Shown here piece after piece: positions 17,640 to 26,119 of a stretch of 64,000 bases of DNA (position 1 is its first letter; every line of letters starts with the position of its first letter). The translations under genes and the position numbers were made by a program. A model generated the notes under the pieces. The model ran no database searches. It was not told the DNA's origin and was given only the letters and a program-made list of their open reading frames with translations. This stretch comes from CSP1-1 sp035620615 (lineage in GTDB: Archaea > Thermoproteota > Nitrososphaeria > Nitrososphaerales > Nitrosopumilaceae). Location of the stretch: NCBI GenBank assembly GCA_035620615.1, contig DASPGM010000005.1:1-64000 (forward strand), read 5' to 3'.

Positions 17640-17750
17640 ATGATGTCTCAAAAAAAATTTCTCCTTTTTGCAATAGTAGTTGGGTTAGTGGGAATTGTAA
17701 TTGGCTCGATTACTCTTTTTTCCACATTGAGTAATTTATTAAATCCTTGA
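17640..17750 (+). CDS. 36-residue single-pass membrane protein
   Basis: ATG 17640 (a second ATG follows at 17643) to TGA 17750. MSQKK then a 20-residue hydrophobic helix (FLLFAIVVGLVGIVIGSITL) and a short polar tail. It lies between the RNA methyltransferase and rpl3 on the same strand. The clean signal-anchor pattern supports a real gene, but no family is recognised. Confidence 0.5.
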   Translation: MMSQKKFLLFAIVVGLVGIVIGSITLFSTLSNLLNP

Positions 17751-17796
17751 TGATTATTTTTATAAAATTTTAAGATAATCTTTGAAATTTTTAGTA

Positions 17797-17805
17797 GGTA
17801 TATAA
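17797..17805 (+). promoter_or_regulatory. TATA box of the ribosomal protein operon
   Basis: GTATATAAT lies 28 bp upstream of the rpl3 start codon, which puts the expected transcription start a few bases before ATG 17834. The message would be nearly leaderless, as is common for the first gene of archaeal operons. Confidence 0.55.
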
Positions 17806-17833
17806 TGGGGTTAACGACTTTTTCCGTTTATCC

Positions 17834-18823
17834 ATGGGTCATCGAAAACGAAGTCAACCACGTAGAGGTAGTCTTGCTTACCTTCCTAGAGGTCGAGCTA
17901 AAAGCTTTGAAGCAAGAGTTCGTTCATGGCCACAAATAACTTCTGAAGAACCAAAACTTTTAGCCCATGCAGGATTCAAAGCTGGATGTGTTCAGTTAGT
18001 TACTATTGATGATAGAGATAAAACCCCAAATGCTGGTAAACAACTTGTCAGTCTTGGAACTGTACTTGTTACTCCTCCATTGTTTGTAGTAGGAATACGT
18101 GGATACACAAAAGATCATTATGGCCTACAGGCTGCTTTTGATATCTATGCAAAAGATTTGCCAAAAAATTTTTCTCGAATATTAAAATTAAAAACTGAAG
18201 GAAGTAATTTAGAAAAAGTTGAAAAACATCTTGATAAAATTAAAGAGATTTATGCAATAGTTGGAATAACTCCAGCAGCTAATCTTGATCAAAAGAAACC
18301 ATATATTTTTGAGGCTGCGGTAAAAGGTGGGGATATTAAAAAACAATTTGATTTTGTAAAAAGCTTTCTTGGAAAAGAAATGAAAATTGATCAAGTCTTT
18401 GAGACTGGTGTACATGTTGATGCAGCAGCCATAACGAAAGGGAAAGGTTGGGAAGGACCTATTACTAGATGGGGTGTAAAAAAGAAACAGCATAAATCAC
18501 GAAAAAGTGTCCGTGAAGTAGGTTCACTGGGGCCGATTTCTCCTGCAAGTATAATGTATACTGTTCCAAGAGCAGGACAACGAGGTTTTCACCAAAGAAC
18601 CGAGTATAATAAACGAATAATGGTAATGAGTAACACAGAAAAAAATGAAATAAAAATTAATCCCGCAGGTGGTTTCAAACATTTTGGATTAGTTAATGGA
18701 GACTTTGTAATTGTCAAAGGTTCAGTCCCTGGAACATATAGACGATTAATTAAATTAAGAACACAAATTCGAAACGTTCCTTCAAAAATTCTTAAACCAA
18801 ACATTCTAGAGGTCGTTTTATAA
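17834..18823 (+). CDS. rpl3: ribosomal protein L3 (uL3)
   Basis: 329 residues, archaeal length. The N-terminal GHRKRSQPRRGSLAYLPRGR, GFKAGCVQLVTIDD and the functional loop GKGWEGPITRWG with PRAGQRGFHQRTEYN are unmistakable. L3 is a primary 23S rRNA binding protein near the peptidyl transferase centre. It opens the long ribosomal operon; its TAA overlaps the rpl4 ATG by one base. Confidence 0.98.
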   Translation: MGHRKRSQPRRGSLAYLPRGRAKSFEARVRSWPQITSEEPKLLAHAGFKAGCVQLVTIDDRDKTPNAGKQLVSLGTVLVTPPLFVVGIRGYTKDHYGLQAAFDIYAKDLPKNFSRILKLKTEGSNLEKVEKHLDKIKEIYAIVGITPAANLDQKKPYIFEAAVKGGDIKKQFDFVKSFLGKEMKIDQVFETGVHVDAAAITKGKGWEGPITRWGVKKKQHKSRKSVREVGSLGPISPASIMYTVPRAGQRGFHQRTEYNKRIMVMSNTEKNEIKINPAGGFKHFGLVNGDFVIVKGSVPGTYRRLIKLRTQIRNVPSKILKPNILEVVL

Positions 18824-19635
18824 TGAAAGTTCAAACATTAACAATTACTGGCTCAAAAGAAAATGAGATTGACTTGCCTGATGTGTTTTCGACACCTTAC
18901 CGAAAAGATCTAATTCAAAAAGCAGCTGTATATCTTAATTCACATAAATTTCAAAAACAAGGACGACATCCGACTGCAGGGATGGATGTAGTTGCAAGAT
19001 CTAATGATCCTCCAACTGGTCATGGTTCTGCTAGAATAGCTCGACTCAGAGGTGGCGGTGGAGGACGTCAGGGTCAAGGAGGAGGTGTAGCATCAACTAG
19101 AGGTGGAAGACAAGCACATCCACCGACTTCGGAAAAAGTAATTTTCAAAAAACTCAATAAAAAAGAAAATAAACTGGCACTTTGTTCAGCAATAGCTGCT
19201 ACTTCATCAAAACAAATCATTGAATCTCGTGGGCATATCTTAGAAAAAATAACTTCTTTTCCATTAGTGGTTTCAGACGAGATTGAAAAAGTTTCAAAGG
19301 CAAGTGAAATGAAAAAAATTTTTGAAGCATTGAACTTAACCTCAGATATTAATCGCCTTTTAACAAGAAAAGCTCGGAGTGGAAAATCTGCTTTGAGGGG
19401 GAGATCCTCTAAAATAGGAAAAAGCATTTTGTTTGTAACAAAAGATTCTACTAATCTTTCTAAAGCATGTGGATCTTTTCCAGGAGTTGAGGTTTGTTCC
19501 GTAAAAAATCTTAGTGTTTTGGATCTTGCCCCTGGTGCTGTTCCAATAAGATTAACTGTCTATTCTAAAAGTGCCATTGATGAAATCTCTAAAATTAAGT
19601 CTCCTCACTTGGAACTAATGGTGAAAATAAAATGA
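18823..19635 (+). CDS. rpl4: ribosomal protein L4 (uL4)
   Basis: 270 residues. The Arg/Gly-rich loop (IARLRGGGGGRQGQGGG, then RGGRQAHPP) is the L4 extension lining the exit tunnel; flanking segments match archaeal L4. Starts within the rpl3 stop and ends with a 4-bp ATGA overlap with rpl23, so the genes are translationally coupled. Confidence 0.98.
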   Translation: MKVQTLTITGSKENEIDLPDVFSTPYRKDLIQKAAVYLNSHKFQKQGRHPTAGMDVVARSNDPPTGHGSARIARLRGGGGGRQGQGGGVASTRGGRQAHPPTSEKVIFKKLNKKENKLALCSAIAATSSKQIIESRGHILEKITSFPLVVSDEIEKVSKASEMKKIFEALNLTSDINRLLTRKARSGKSALRGRSSKIGKSILFVTKDSTNLSKACGSFPGVEVCSVKNLSVLDLAPGAVPIRLTVYSKSAIDEISKIKSPHLELMVKIK

Positions 19636-19898
19636 ATATTGACGAAGCATCGAAAATTATCTTAAAACCATACATTACTGAAAAAACATTTGCTATGGTA
19701 GAAAATGAGCAAAAAATTTGTTTCATAGTAGCATCTGATGCTGCAAAACCAAAAATCGTTCAAGCCGTTAAAACACTATACAATGAAACAGTACTTGATG
19801 TCAATACCGCAAAAACGATTTATGGAAAAAAGGCGTTTGTCAAATTCGAATCAATTGATAAAGCCAGAGATTTGGCAACAAAGATAGGAATGCTATAA
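19632..19898 (+). CDS. rpl23: ribosomal protein L23 (uL23)
   Basis: 88 residues. Features: ILKPYITEKTFAMVE at the start, the ASDAAKPKIVQAVKTLY helix and TIYGKKAFVKF. L23 sits at the tunnel exit and contacts SRP. In archaeal operons rpl2 normally follows; here only 44 bp separate rpl23 from rps19 and no L2 reading frame exists. Confidence 0.97.
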   Translation: MNIDEASKIILKPYITEKTFAMVENEQKICFIVASDAAKPKIVQAVKTLYNETVLDVNTAKTIYGKKAFVKFESIDKARDLATKIGML

Positions 19899-19942
19899 TA
19901 TGGTGCAAAAATTCTGTGTATTTGCAAATAAGGTGAAAAAAA

Positions 19943-20338
19943 ATGGTTAAAAAATTTGATTATCAAGGAATCAGTTTAGCAGAATTGGAGAAAATGCCAA
20001 TGGAAAAACTTTTTCAGTTATTTCCTGCAAGAGCTAGACGTTCTCTTACTAGAGGAATTACAGATAGTAAAAGAAAATTAATTGAAGAGATAAAATTAGC
20101 AAAGGCTGGTAAACTAAAGAATCCAGTTAGAACACATATCCGAGATTTGATAATTTTGCCTTACATGGTTGGAGTAAAAGTAAATGTTTTTTCAGGAAAA
20201 GAGTTTGCAGCGGTCAATATTATCCCAGAAATGATTGGTCATTATCTAGGGGAGTATGTTATTACGAATAAGAGAGTCTCTCATGGTGCTCCAGGCGTAG
20301 GTGCATCAAGGTCCAGTCTATACGTTCCACTAAAGTGA
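19943..20338 (+). CDS. rps19: ribosomal protein S19 (uS19)
   Basis: 131 residues. MEKLFQLFPARARRSLTRG, VRTHIRDLIILPYMVG, KEFAAVNIIPEMIGHYLGEY and the C-terminal HGAPGVGASRSS are diagnostic for archaeal S19. It follows rpl23 directly, in the slot where rpl2 would be expected first. The preceding GGTGA may serve as its ribosome binding site. Confidence 0.97.
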   Translation: MVKKFDYQGISLAELEKMPMEKLFQLFPARARRSLTRGITDSKRKLIEEIKLAKAGKLKNPVRTHIRDLIILPYMVGVKVNVFSGKEFAAVNIIPEMIGHYLGEYVITNKRVSHGAPGVGASRSSLYVPLK

Positions 20339-20344
20339 TTAATT

Positions 20345-20803
20345 ATGGGCAAATTCAACTATGCATTTCAAAATTTTGATCCAACAAGACACGTTAGAGC
20401 CTCTTTACGTGAAAAACAAATTTCACACAAACATGCCAGAGAAATTGCAGTAGCTATTAAGGGGCTTTCTCTTGAAAAAGCTAGAGATTATCTTCAAGCT
20501 GTAATATCGATGAAGCGTGCAGTTCCATTTAGAAGATACAAAACCCAAGTTGGTCATAAATCTGATCCTGGAGTAATGTCAGGACGATATCCGCAAAAAT
20601 CTGCTGCTGAATTTCTTAAACTACTAGATAATCTGGAATCTAATGCTGAATACAAGGGAATGGATTTAGATAGACTAAAAATTATCAACGCAACAGTTCA
20701 CAAAGGAGTTTTAATTAAAAGATTTATTCCAAGAGCTATGGGTAGAGCCACCCCAAAAAATAACGTCTTGACTCATGTGGAATTGGTAGCTCAGGAGGCT
20801 TAG
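20345..20803 (+). CDS. rpl22: ribosomal protein L22 (uL22)
   Basis: 152 residues. The KHAREIAVAIKGLSLEKARDYLQAV helix pair and the VHKGVLIKRFIPRAMGRATP loop, which reaches the exit tunnel, identify L22. The gene begins 6 bp after rps19 and ends 2 bp before the rps3 start. Confidence 0.97.
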   Translation: MGKFNYAFQNFDPTRHVRASLREKQISHKHAREIAVAIKGLSLEKARDYLQAVISMKRAVPFRRYKTQVGHKSDPGVMSGRYPQKSAAEFLKLLDNLESNAEYKGMDLDRLKIINATVHKGVLIKRFIPRAMGRATPKNNVLTHVELVAQEA

Positions 20804-20805
20804 AA

Positions 20806-21591
20806 TTGTCATCTGTAAAAAATGTACTCAAAGATAATTATAACATGATGTTGCTTAAAGACTATCTTAGAGAAAAGATCAAAGATGCAGGATTCTCAGC
20901 TGTTGAAATTTCCAAAACACCGGTAGGAACACGTATTGCATTACATGTTACAAGACCAGGAATTGTTATAGGTCGAAAAGGAAGTGGTATTAGAGAATTA
21001 ACTGAAGTTCTTAGCACAAAATTTGGGTTAAAGAATCCTCAAATCTCTGTAGTTGAGATTCCAAAGCCAGAACTTTCTCCAAATGTAATGTGTAACAGAT
21101 TAGCTTCTCATATTGAACGTGGTACTGCATTTCGTCGAGCAACAATGTGGACACTTCAACAAATTATGGAAAATGGTGCATTAGGAGTTCAGATAACAAT
21201 TTCTGGAAAATTACGCGGTGACCGATCTGCCTTTGAAAAACATTCAGTTGGCATTTTGCCCAGAGCTGGACATCATGCAGAAGTTATAGTCGCAGAGGAT
21301 ATTGCACATGTTCAAACTCCTATGGGTCTCATCGGAATTAGAATTAGAATAGCAATTAAAGAAAAAATTATCCCCGAATTTGAATTCAAAGACTTAACTA
21401 AAAAACCAAAACCCAAACAAAAAGAGGAAATTGTAGTTAAAGTGACTGCAGATAAACCTGTATCTGCAATAAAAGTTGAAACTGCAGCTGAAAAGAAAGC
21501 AAGAACTGAAAGTGAACAAATTGAACTTGAGGCACAGAAAATTGCAACTCTTGAAACACTAGAAGAAGAGGAGGAGAGTTTTAAATCATGA
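20806..21591 (+). CDS. rps3: ribosomal protein S3 (uS3)
   Basis: 261 residues, TTG start at 20806. The KH domain carries VIGRKGSGIRELTEVL, followed by the S3 C-terminal domain (GALGVQITISGKLRGDRSAFEK, HAEVIVAEDI). After about residue 200 comes a charged Lys/Glu extension ending in an acidic stretch (EEEEESFKS), likely disordered. The 3' end overlaps rpl29 by 4 bp. Confidence 0.97.
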   Translation: MSSVKNVLKDNYNMMLLKDYLREKIKDAGFSAVEISKTPVGTRIALHVTRPGIVIGRKGSGIRELTEVLSTKFGLKNPQISVVEIPKPELSPNVMCNRLASHIERGTAFRRATMWTLQQIMENGALGVQITISGKLRGDRSAFEKHSVGILPRAGHHAEVIVAEDIAHVQTPMGLIGIRIRIAIKEKIIPEFEFKDLTKKPKPKQKEEIVVKVTADKPVSAIKVETAAEKKARTESEQIELEAQKIATLETLEEEEESFKS

Positions 21592-21791
21592 CACGAATAA
21601 AAATGAAAACTGTAAGAGAACTAAATCAAAACGACCTGCAAGATAGATTGCAACAACTCCGCTCGGATCTTACAAAACTTAGAGTTGATTCTGCTAAAGG
21701 TACTCTTCGTAAGGAAAGCGGAAAGATAAAACCTCTAAGAAAAGATATTGCAAGAATCATGACGAGATTAAACGAGATGAAGAACAAATGA
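21588..21791 (+). CDS. rpl29: ribosomal protein L29 (uL29)
   Basis: 67 residues forming the expected two-helix hairpin (TVRELNQNDLQDRLQQLRSDL, then IKPLRKDIARIMTRLNEM). L29 binds near the exit tunnel beside L23. It is coupled by ATGA overlaps to rps3 upstream and to the RNase P subunit gene downstream. Confidence 0.95.
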   Translation: MTRIKMKTVRELNQNDLQDRLQQLRSDLTKLRVDSAKGTLRKESGKIKPLRKDIARIMTRLNEMKNK

Positions 21792-22054
21792 TTACAGAAG
21801 AAAATTTAGTTACTCATGAATTAATTGGATTAATGACTAGCATTGGATATTCTTCAAATCCGCAATTGGTTAGTACTCAAGGAAAAATTATGGATGAAAC
21901 AAAATCAATGTTAATATTAAACACCAGGAATGGTTTCAAAATGATCCCTAAAAAATTCAATACATGGAAATTCTATGTAAATGAACAAGAAGTTACTCTT
22001 AATGGATCTTTTATCGCAAAACGTTCCTATGATAGATTGGTGACAAAAATATGA
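21788..22054 (+). CDS. rnp1: RNase P protein component 1 (Rpp29/Rnp1)
   Basis: 88 residues. The archaeal Rpp29 barrel is recognisable (NLVTHELIGLMTSIG, GKIMDETKSMLILNTRNG, KMIPKKFNTWKFYV, NGSFIAKRSYDRL). It is part of the RNase P holoenzyme that matures tRNA 5' ends. Its place between L29 and S17 is the conserved archaeal arrangement; the SUI1-type gene sometimes found here is absent. Confidence 0.92.
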   Translation: MITEENLVTHELIGLMTSIGYSSNPQLVSTQGKIMDETKSMLILNTRNGFKMIPKKFNTWKFYVNEQEVTLNGSFIAKRSYDRLVTKI

Positions 22055-22374
22055 CACGAAATATTGGCATTCCAGTTGAACCTCCTAAAGAAGAATGTTC
22101 CGATAAACATTGTCCTTTTCATGGTTCTCTAAGTATACGAGGAGCATTATTTGAGGGAAAAGTTGTTAGTGCTAAAGCAAAAAATACTATTGTATTGCAA
22201 AAAGAATCCCCCCTTTATTTTAGTAAATTCAAACGATATGCTAGAAGCAAAAGTACAATTCATGCTCATATTCCATCATGTATTAATGTTAAAGAAGGAG
22301 ACTCCGTGGTAACTGCTGAATGTAGACCCGTATCGAAATCGGTTTCTTTTGTTGTTGTAGAGGTTAGAAAGTAA
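22051..22374 (+). CDS. rps17: ribosomal protein S17 (uS17)
   Basis: 107 residues. The OB-fold (FEGKVVSAKAKNTIVLQKE, KFKRYARSKSTIHAHIPSC, KEGDSVVTAECRPVSKSVSFVV) is typical of archaeal S17, with an N-terminal extension containing two Cys (ECSDKHCPFHG). It overlaps rnp1 by 4 bp and abuts rpl14. Confidence 0.97.
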   Translation: MTRNIGIPVEPPKEECSDKHCPFHGSLSIRGALFEGKVVSAKAKNTIVLQKESPLYFSKFKRYARSKSTIHAHIPSCINVKEGDSVVTAECRPVSKSVSFVVVEVRK

Positions 22375-22809
22375 ATGTCACAAGGCAGAAGTCGTGGAAA
22401 AGCAAAGGGTGTTCAAGAATTTAGACCGTATGTAACCCGAGTTCTACCTGTAGGTGCCAGAATTAATTGTGCAGACAATACTGGTGCAAAAATATTAGAA
22501 ATTGTTATGGTACAAAAATTAAAAACACGTTCATCACGATATCCAGCAGCTGCAGTTGGTGACTTTGTGAATGTAGTTGTAAAAAAAGGTCCTGCAGAAT
22601 TACGCAAACAAGTTTATGGTGCAGTTGTTATTAGACAGAAATATCCAATTCGTAGATTAAATGGAGTTAGAGTATCTTTTGAGGATAATGCTGGAGTTCT
22701 AGTAACTCCAGAAGGAGAAATTAAAGGGACTGACATTAAAGGCCCTGTAGCAGCTGAAGCATCTGAAAAATGGCCAAGAGTAGCTAGTCTTGCATCGATG
22801 GTGGTATGA
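22375..22809 (+). CDS. rpl14: ribosomal protein L14 (uL14)
   Basis: 144 residues, a little longer than usual because of a basic N-terminal extension (SQGRSRGKAKGVQEFRP). GARINCADNTGAKILEIV and VGDFVNVVVKKGPAELR are L14 signatures. L14 forms intersubunit contacts. It directly abuts rps17 and rpl24 with no gap. Confidence 0.97.
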   Translation: MSQGRSRGKAKGVQEFRPYVTRVLPVGARINCADNTGAKILEIVMVQKLKTRSSRYPAAAVGDFVNVVVKKGPAELRKQVYGAVVIRQKYPIRRLNGVRVSFEDNAGVLVTPEGEIKGTDIKGPVAAEASEKWPRVASLASMVV

Positions 22810-23253
22810 TTGAAGCCGACGAAAATTAGAAATCAACAAATTTTTAGAGCAACATATGCAATAAGAAGTAAACAAATTTCAGGTCCCTTATCAAAAGAGC
22901 TTAGAAAAAAATATGGAAAGCGAAGTATTCGAATAAACATTGATGATACTGTTAGAATAATTCGTGGTGAATACAAAGGAATTGATGGTAAAGTTACTAA
23001 AATTTCTACAGAAAAAAATGGTGTAGCAATTGAGGGAATTAAAAAAGAAAAACTGAAAGGAGAAAAAATTGATGTCTATATTCCTTCTTCAAACGTCCTG
23101 GTGACTGCACTTAATACTGATGATCACTGGCGTAAAAGTAAATTAGAAGGTAACAAACCTAAATCTACTCCAAAAGAGACTAAATCAGAAAAACCAAAAG
23201 AGACTAAATCAGAAAAACCAAATAAATTAAAATCTAAAGGAACTGTGAAATAG
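22810..23253 (+). CDS. rpl24: ribosomal protein L24 (uL24)
   Basis: 147 residues, TTG start at 22810 right after the rpl14 stop. The KOW motif (DDTVRIIRGEYKGIDGKVTKI) and the N-terminal KIRNQQIFRATYAIRSKQIS mark archaeal L24. The C-terminus carries a Lys/Pro-rich tail containing two copies of PKETKSEK, encoded by a perfect 24-bp tandem duplication at 23170-23217. Confidence 0.96.
   Translation: MKPTKIRNQQIFRATYAIRSKQISGPLSKELRKKYGKRSIRINIDDTVRIIRGEYKGIDGKVTKISTEKNGVAIEGIKKEKLKGEKIDVYIPSSNVLVTALNTDDHWRKSKLEGNKPKSTPKETKSEKPKETKSEKPNKLKSKGTVK
23170..23217 (+). repeat. 24-bp tandem duplication inside rpl24
   Basis: Two identical consecutive 24-bp units beginning CCAAAAGAGACTAAATC encode the repeated PKETKSEK segment in the disordered tail of L24. 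The copy number is probably variable between strains, since the unit is in frame and in a non-essential tail. Confidence 0.85.
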
Positions 23254-23255
23254 AA

Positions 23256-23972
23256 ATGGTAAGCATATCTGGTAGTAAAAAACTAAAAAGACAAATGGCC
23301 CCAACTTTTTGGGGGATAACGAGAAAAGATAAACGATTTGTAGTAACTGTTAAACCAGGCCCTCATCCTAAAAAAAATTCTATACCAACTGCAGTACTTT
23401 TACGTGATACTCTAAAATTAGTAACCACATTAAGAGAAGCAAAATCAACAATTTATAATGGTAAGGTAACAGTTGATGGAATCAAAAGAAAATCTCTTCA
23501 TCATGGAATTGGTTTAATGGATGTTATTGAATTAGAAGGAATTTCAGATACCTATCGTCTTGTTCCCCAGCATGGTCATTTGCTTAAACCACTTAAAATT
23601 AATGATTCTGAAAAATCAAAAAAATTAGTTAAAGTTACAAGTAAAACCACAATAAAAGATGGAAAAACTCAAATTGGATTTCATGATGGCCGCTCAGTTA
23701 TTTCAGATTCTCCAGTAAATGTGGGAGATTCATGTTTAATTCAAATCCCTGAGCAAAAAATTCTTGAAGTAATAAAATTAGACAAAGGTTGTCACGTGGT
23801 AGTAACTCGTGGAATAAACACTGGACAAATGGGGTCTGTTGAAGATATTAAGGATGGTACTTTTGTTTTGCCTAAGCGTGTATTGATTGCACTTGGAGAA
23901 CGAAAAATTGAAATCCCTACAACTCTTGTCATGGCAGTAGGAAAGGATAAACCGATAATTCAAATTAATTGA
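23256..23972 (+). CDS. rps4e: ribosomal protein S4e
   Basis: 238 residues. S4e is archaeal/eukaryotic specific. The start (SGSKKLKRQMAPTFWGI), the S4-like RNA-binding part (TIYNGKVTVDGIKRKSLHHGIGLMD) and a KOW-like segment (GCHVVVTRGINTGQMGSVEDI) are all present. It lies between rpl24 and rpl5, the standard archaeal order, and overlaps the TTG start of rpl5 by 4 bp. Confidence 0.97.
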   Translation: MVSISGSKKLKRQMAPTFWGITRKDKRFVVTVKPGPHPKKNSIPTAVLLRDTLKLVTTLREAKSTIYNGKVTVDGIKRKSLHHGIGLMDVIELEGISDTYRLVPQHGHLLKPLKINDSEKSKKLVKVTSKTTIKDGKTQIGFHDGRSVISDSPVNVGDSCLIQIPEQKILEVIKLDKGCHVVVTRGINTGQMGSVEDIKDGTFVLPKRVLIALGERKIEIPTTLVMAVGKDKPIIQIN

Positions 23973-24499
23973 TTAAAATGGCTCAACAAATCGAAAATAA
24001 AATGAAAAAAATTAGACTTGAGAAAGTAGTTCTTAATATGGGGGTTGGAAAATCTGGCGATGCCATTGAGATTGGAAAAAAAGCATTGGATCAAATTTCT
24101 GGAAAAAAATCATGTGGACGAAATGCAAAAGCTACTCAAAGAGATTGGGGCGTTAGAAAAGGAGAACCCATTGGTGTAGCAGTTACAAGTAGAGGAGATG
24201 ATGCAATATCTCTTCTTAAACGACTTCTAGATGCAAAAGGAAATCAAATCAAGGCATCTTCATTTGATGACTTTGGAAATGTATCGTTTGGAATATTAGA
24301 GCATATTGATATTCCGGGAGTAAAATATGATCCAAAAATAGGAATTCTTGGCCTGGATGTTGCTGTATCGCTTACAAGACCTGGATTTAATATTCGATTT
24401 AGAAGTAAACACAAAGCCAAAATTGGGAAATCTCACAAAATTTCAGCTGAGGAAGCACAGGAATTTCTTAAACAAGAGTTTGGAGCAAGGTTGGTCTAA
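23969..24499 (+). CDS. rpl5: ribosomal protein L5 (uL5)
   Basis: 176 residues from TTG 23969; an ATG at 23978 would remove three residues and fits the usual N-terminus MAQQIENKMKKIRLEKVVLN equally well. VLNMGVGKSGDAIEIG, RNAKATQRDWGVRKGEPIG and ILGLDVAVSLTRPGF identify L5, which binds 5S rRNA. The stop overlaps the rps14 ATG by one base. Confidence 0.96.
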   Translation: MIKMAQQIENKMKKIRLEKVVLNMGVGKSGDAIEIGKKALDQISGKKSCGRNAKATQRDWGVRKGEPIGVAVTSRGDDAISLLKRLLDAKGNQIKASSFDDFGNVSFGILEHIDIPGVKYDPKIGILGLDVAVSLTRPGFNIRFRSKHKAKIGKSHKISAEEAQEFLKQEFGARLV

Positions 24500-24678
24500 T
24501 GGCTAAAGATAGATCATATGAATATACAGGTAGAAAAAAACATACATTTGGAAGAGGCTCTCGTTGGTGTAAAAGATGTGGAGATTATACTGCGGTTATT
24601 CAAAAATATGATTTATTTATTTGCCGAAGGTGTTTTAGAGAGGTAGCTTTATCCCTGGGATTTAAAAAAAATATGTGA
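24499..24678 (+). CDS. rps14: ribosomal protein S14 (uS14), zinc-binding type
   Basis: ATG 24499 to TGA 24678, 59 residues. It contains a C-x2-C ... C-x2-C zinc ribbon (WCKRCGDYT and FICRRCFREV) preceded by GRKKHTFGRGSRW, the short archaeal S14. The position between rpl5 and rps8 confirms the call. Confidence 0.96.
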   Translation: MAKDRSYEYTGRKKHTFGRGSRWCKRCGDYTAVIQKYDLFICRRCFREVALSLGFKKNM

Positions 24679-24690
24679 GTATGATAGGAA

Positions 24691-25083
24691 ATGCCAGCAA
24701 CTAATATTTTAGCAAATTTATTCGTAACACTGTATAACACAGAAGCAAGAAGGAAAAATGAATGTATTGTCCTTCCAACTTCTAAATTAGCAACAAAGGT
24801 TTTGACAACATTAGAAAAGGAAGGTTACATTGGAAAATTTGAACATATTGAAGATAAACGAGGAGGTAAATTCAAAATTAATCTCTTAGCAAAAATTACA
24901 AAATGTGGAGCAATTACACCACGGTTTAAAGTTAAAAAAACTGAATATTCTGAATGGGAACAACAATATCTGCCCTCTTATACCAGAGGAATGCTTTTAG
25001 TTACTACCAGTCAAGGCGTGATGTCACATCACGATGCTGCCAATAAAGGAATTGGAGGATTTTTGATAGGTTATGTCTACTAA
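24691..25083 (+). CDS. rps8: ribosomal protein S8 (uS8)
   Basis: 130 residues. The start NILANLFVTLYNTEARRKNE, IGKFEHIEDKRGGKFKINL and the end TSQGVMSHHDAANKGIGGFLIGYVY match archaeal S8, a primary 16S rRNA binder. It overlaps the rpl6 start by 11 bp. Confidence 0.97.
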   Translation: MPATNILANLFVTLYNTEARRKNECIVLPTSKLATKVLTTLEKEGYIGKFEHIEDKRGGKFKINLLAKITKCGAITPRFKVKKTEYSEWEQQYLPSYTRGMLLVTTSQGVMSHHDAANKGIGGFLIGYVY

Positions 25084-25630
25084 TCAATTAGAAAATTATG
25101 AAACTTCCATAGATATACCTGACAAAGTTACTGTTAGTCTAAAGAAGAACATGCTTACAGTATCTGGACCTCTTGGTAAGACATTTAAAAATTTTAGAAA
25201 GATTCCAGTTTCCCTAGAAATTAATGACAAAAATATTTCAATTAAGACTAGTGGAAATAGGAAAAAACAATATGCGATTTTAAATACAGCCCAATCTATT
25301 ATTCGAACCCTTTGTGAGGGAGTAATTAGTGGTTATACTATCACATTGAAAGTAGTTTATGCTCATTTTCCTATCACAGTAAAAACAAAAGACGGTACAG
25401 TTATTATTGAAAACTTTCAGGGTGAACGTGCACCTAGAATAGCAAAAATCCACGGTCAAACTAAGGTGGTAGTAAAAGGAGACGACATTACACTAACTGG
25501 GCCAGTTTTATCAGAGGTAAGCCAGAGCGCAGCCGAAATTGTTCAAAAATCAAAAATTAAAGATAAGGACCATCGCGTTTTTCTTGATGGGATATATATC
25601 AATTCTAAAGAAAAGGGAATTAAAAAGTAA
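25073..25630 (+). CDS. rpl6: ribosomal protein L6 (uL6)
   Basis: 185 residues. Two L6 repeats are visible (IPDKVTVSLKKNMLTVSGPLG and the C-terminal half with VVVKGDDITLTGPVLSEVSQSAAEIV). The start ATG lies inside rps8. In many archaea L32e, L19e, L18, S5, L30, L15 and secY follow; here the operon stops after L6 and a small hypothetical gene. Confidence 0.97.
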   Translation: MSTNQLENYETSIDIPDKVTVSLKKNMLTVSGPLGKTFKNFRKIPVSLEINDKNISIKTSGNRKKQYAILNTAQSIIRTLCEGVISGYTITLKVVYAHFPITVKTKDGTVIIENFQGERAPRIAKIHGQTKVVVKGDDITLTGPVLSEVSQSAAEIVQKSKIKDKDHRVFLDGIYINSKEKGIKK

Positions 25631-25653
25631 TTATTTTTTAACAAATTTGAATT

Positions 25654-25944
25654 ATGCCACTTGATGTTGAATTCAAAGATCAAACTAATAAGCTTATTAG
25701 AGATACGCTAGACCTTTACAAAAATGCTGGTGCCTCTCCAAGAATTGGAGATGTATGGAAATGTGAGAATATCGGGGACTTCTTATGTGGATTTTTTGTG
25801 GGAGAAATGATTGGGTCTGCTTTAAGTGCATTTCAAATATATCATCAAAGGGAACCTACCCCTGACGAACATATGGAAATTGTTGGTTTGGTTGAAAATT
25901 TTACCACAGAAATTCGTGATTTTTTTGCAAAATTTAATTCATAG
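25654..25944 (+). CDS. conserved hypothetical protein after rpl6
   Basis: 96 residues, soluble. Mostly helical: VEFKDQTNKLIRDTLDLYKNAG, a Trp/Cys patch (VWKCENIGDFLCGFFVGEMIG) and EIVGLVENFTTEIRDFFAKF. No known family is recognised. It lies 23 bp after rpl6 on the same strand and is probably transcribed with the ribosomal operon. Confidence 0.65.
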   Translation: MPLDVEFKDQTNKLIRDTLDLYKNAGASPRIGDVWKCENIGDFLCGFFVGEMIGSALSAFQIYHQREPTPDEHMEIVGLVENFTTEIRDFFAKFNS

Positions 25945-26009
25945 TGAATTTTCTGTTTCAGATATGCTTAGTAAGGATTAAATCGCTATTGCCAAGGTAC
26001 AAACCTGTT

Positions 26010-26083
26010 GCCGCCCTAGCTCAGCGTGGTAGAGCGTCGGACTGTTAATCCGTTGGTCGTCAGTTCAAGTCTGACGGGCGGCG
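26010..26083 (+). tRNA. tRNA-Asn (GTT)
   Basis: A 74-nt cloverleaf. The acceptor stem GCCGCCC pairs with GGGCGGC (26076-26082) and G is the discriminator. The D arm is GCTC/GAGC, the T arm GTCAG/CTGAC with TTCAAGT loop. The anticodon loop CTGTTAA places GTT at 26044-26046, reading Asn codons. No intron and no encoded CCA. Confidence 0.95.
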
Positions 26084-26093
26084 CATTTCGTTA

Positions 26094-26119
26094 TTTCTAA
26101 ATTCGAATTATGAAATATA
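26094..26119. repeat. palindromic 26-bp element, copy 1
   Basis: TTTCTAAATTCGAATTATGA followed by AATATA, an imperfect palindrome starting 11 bp after the tRNA-Asn gene. An identical 26-bp sequence is at 29620-29645, and a perfectly palindromic variant is at 29687-29712. Position after genes suggests a terminator or processing hairpin. Confidence 0.6.
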
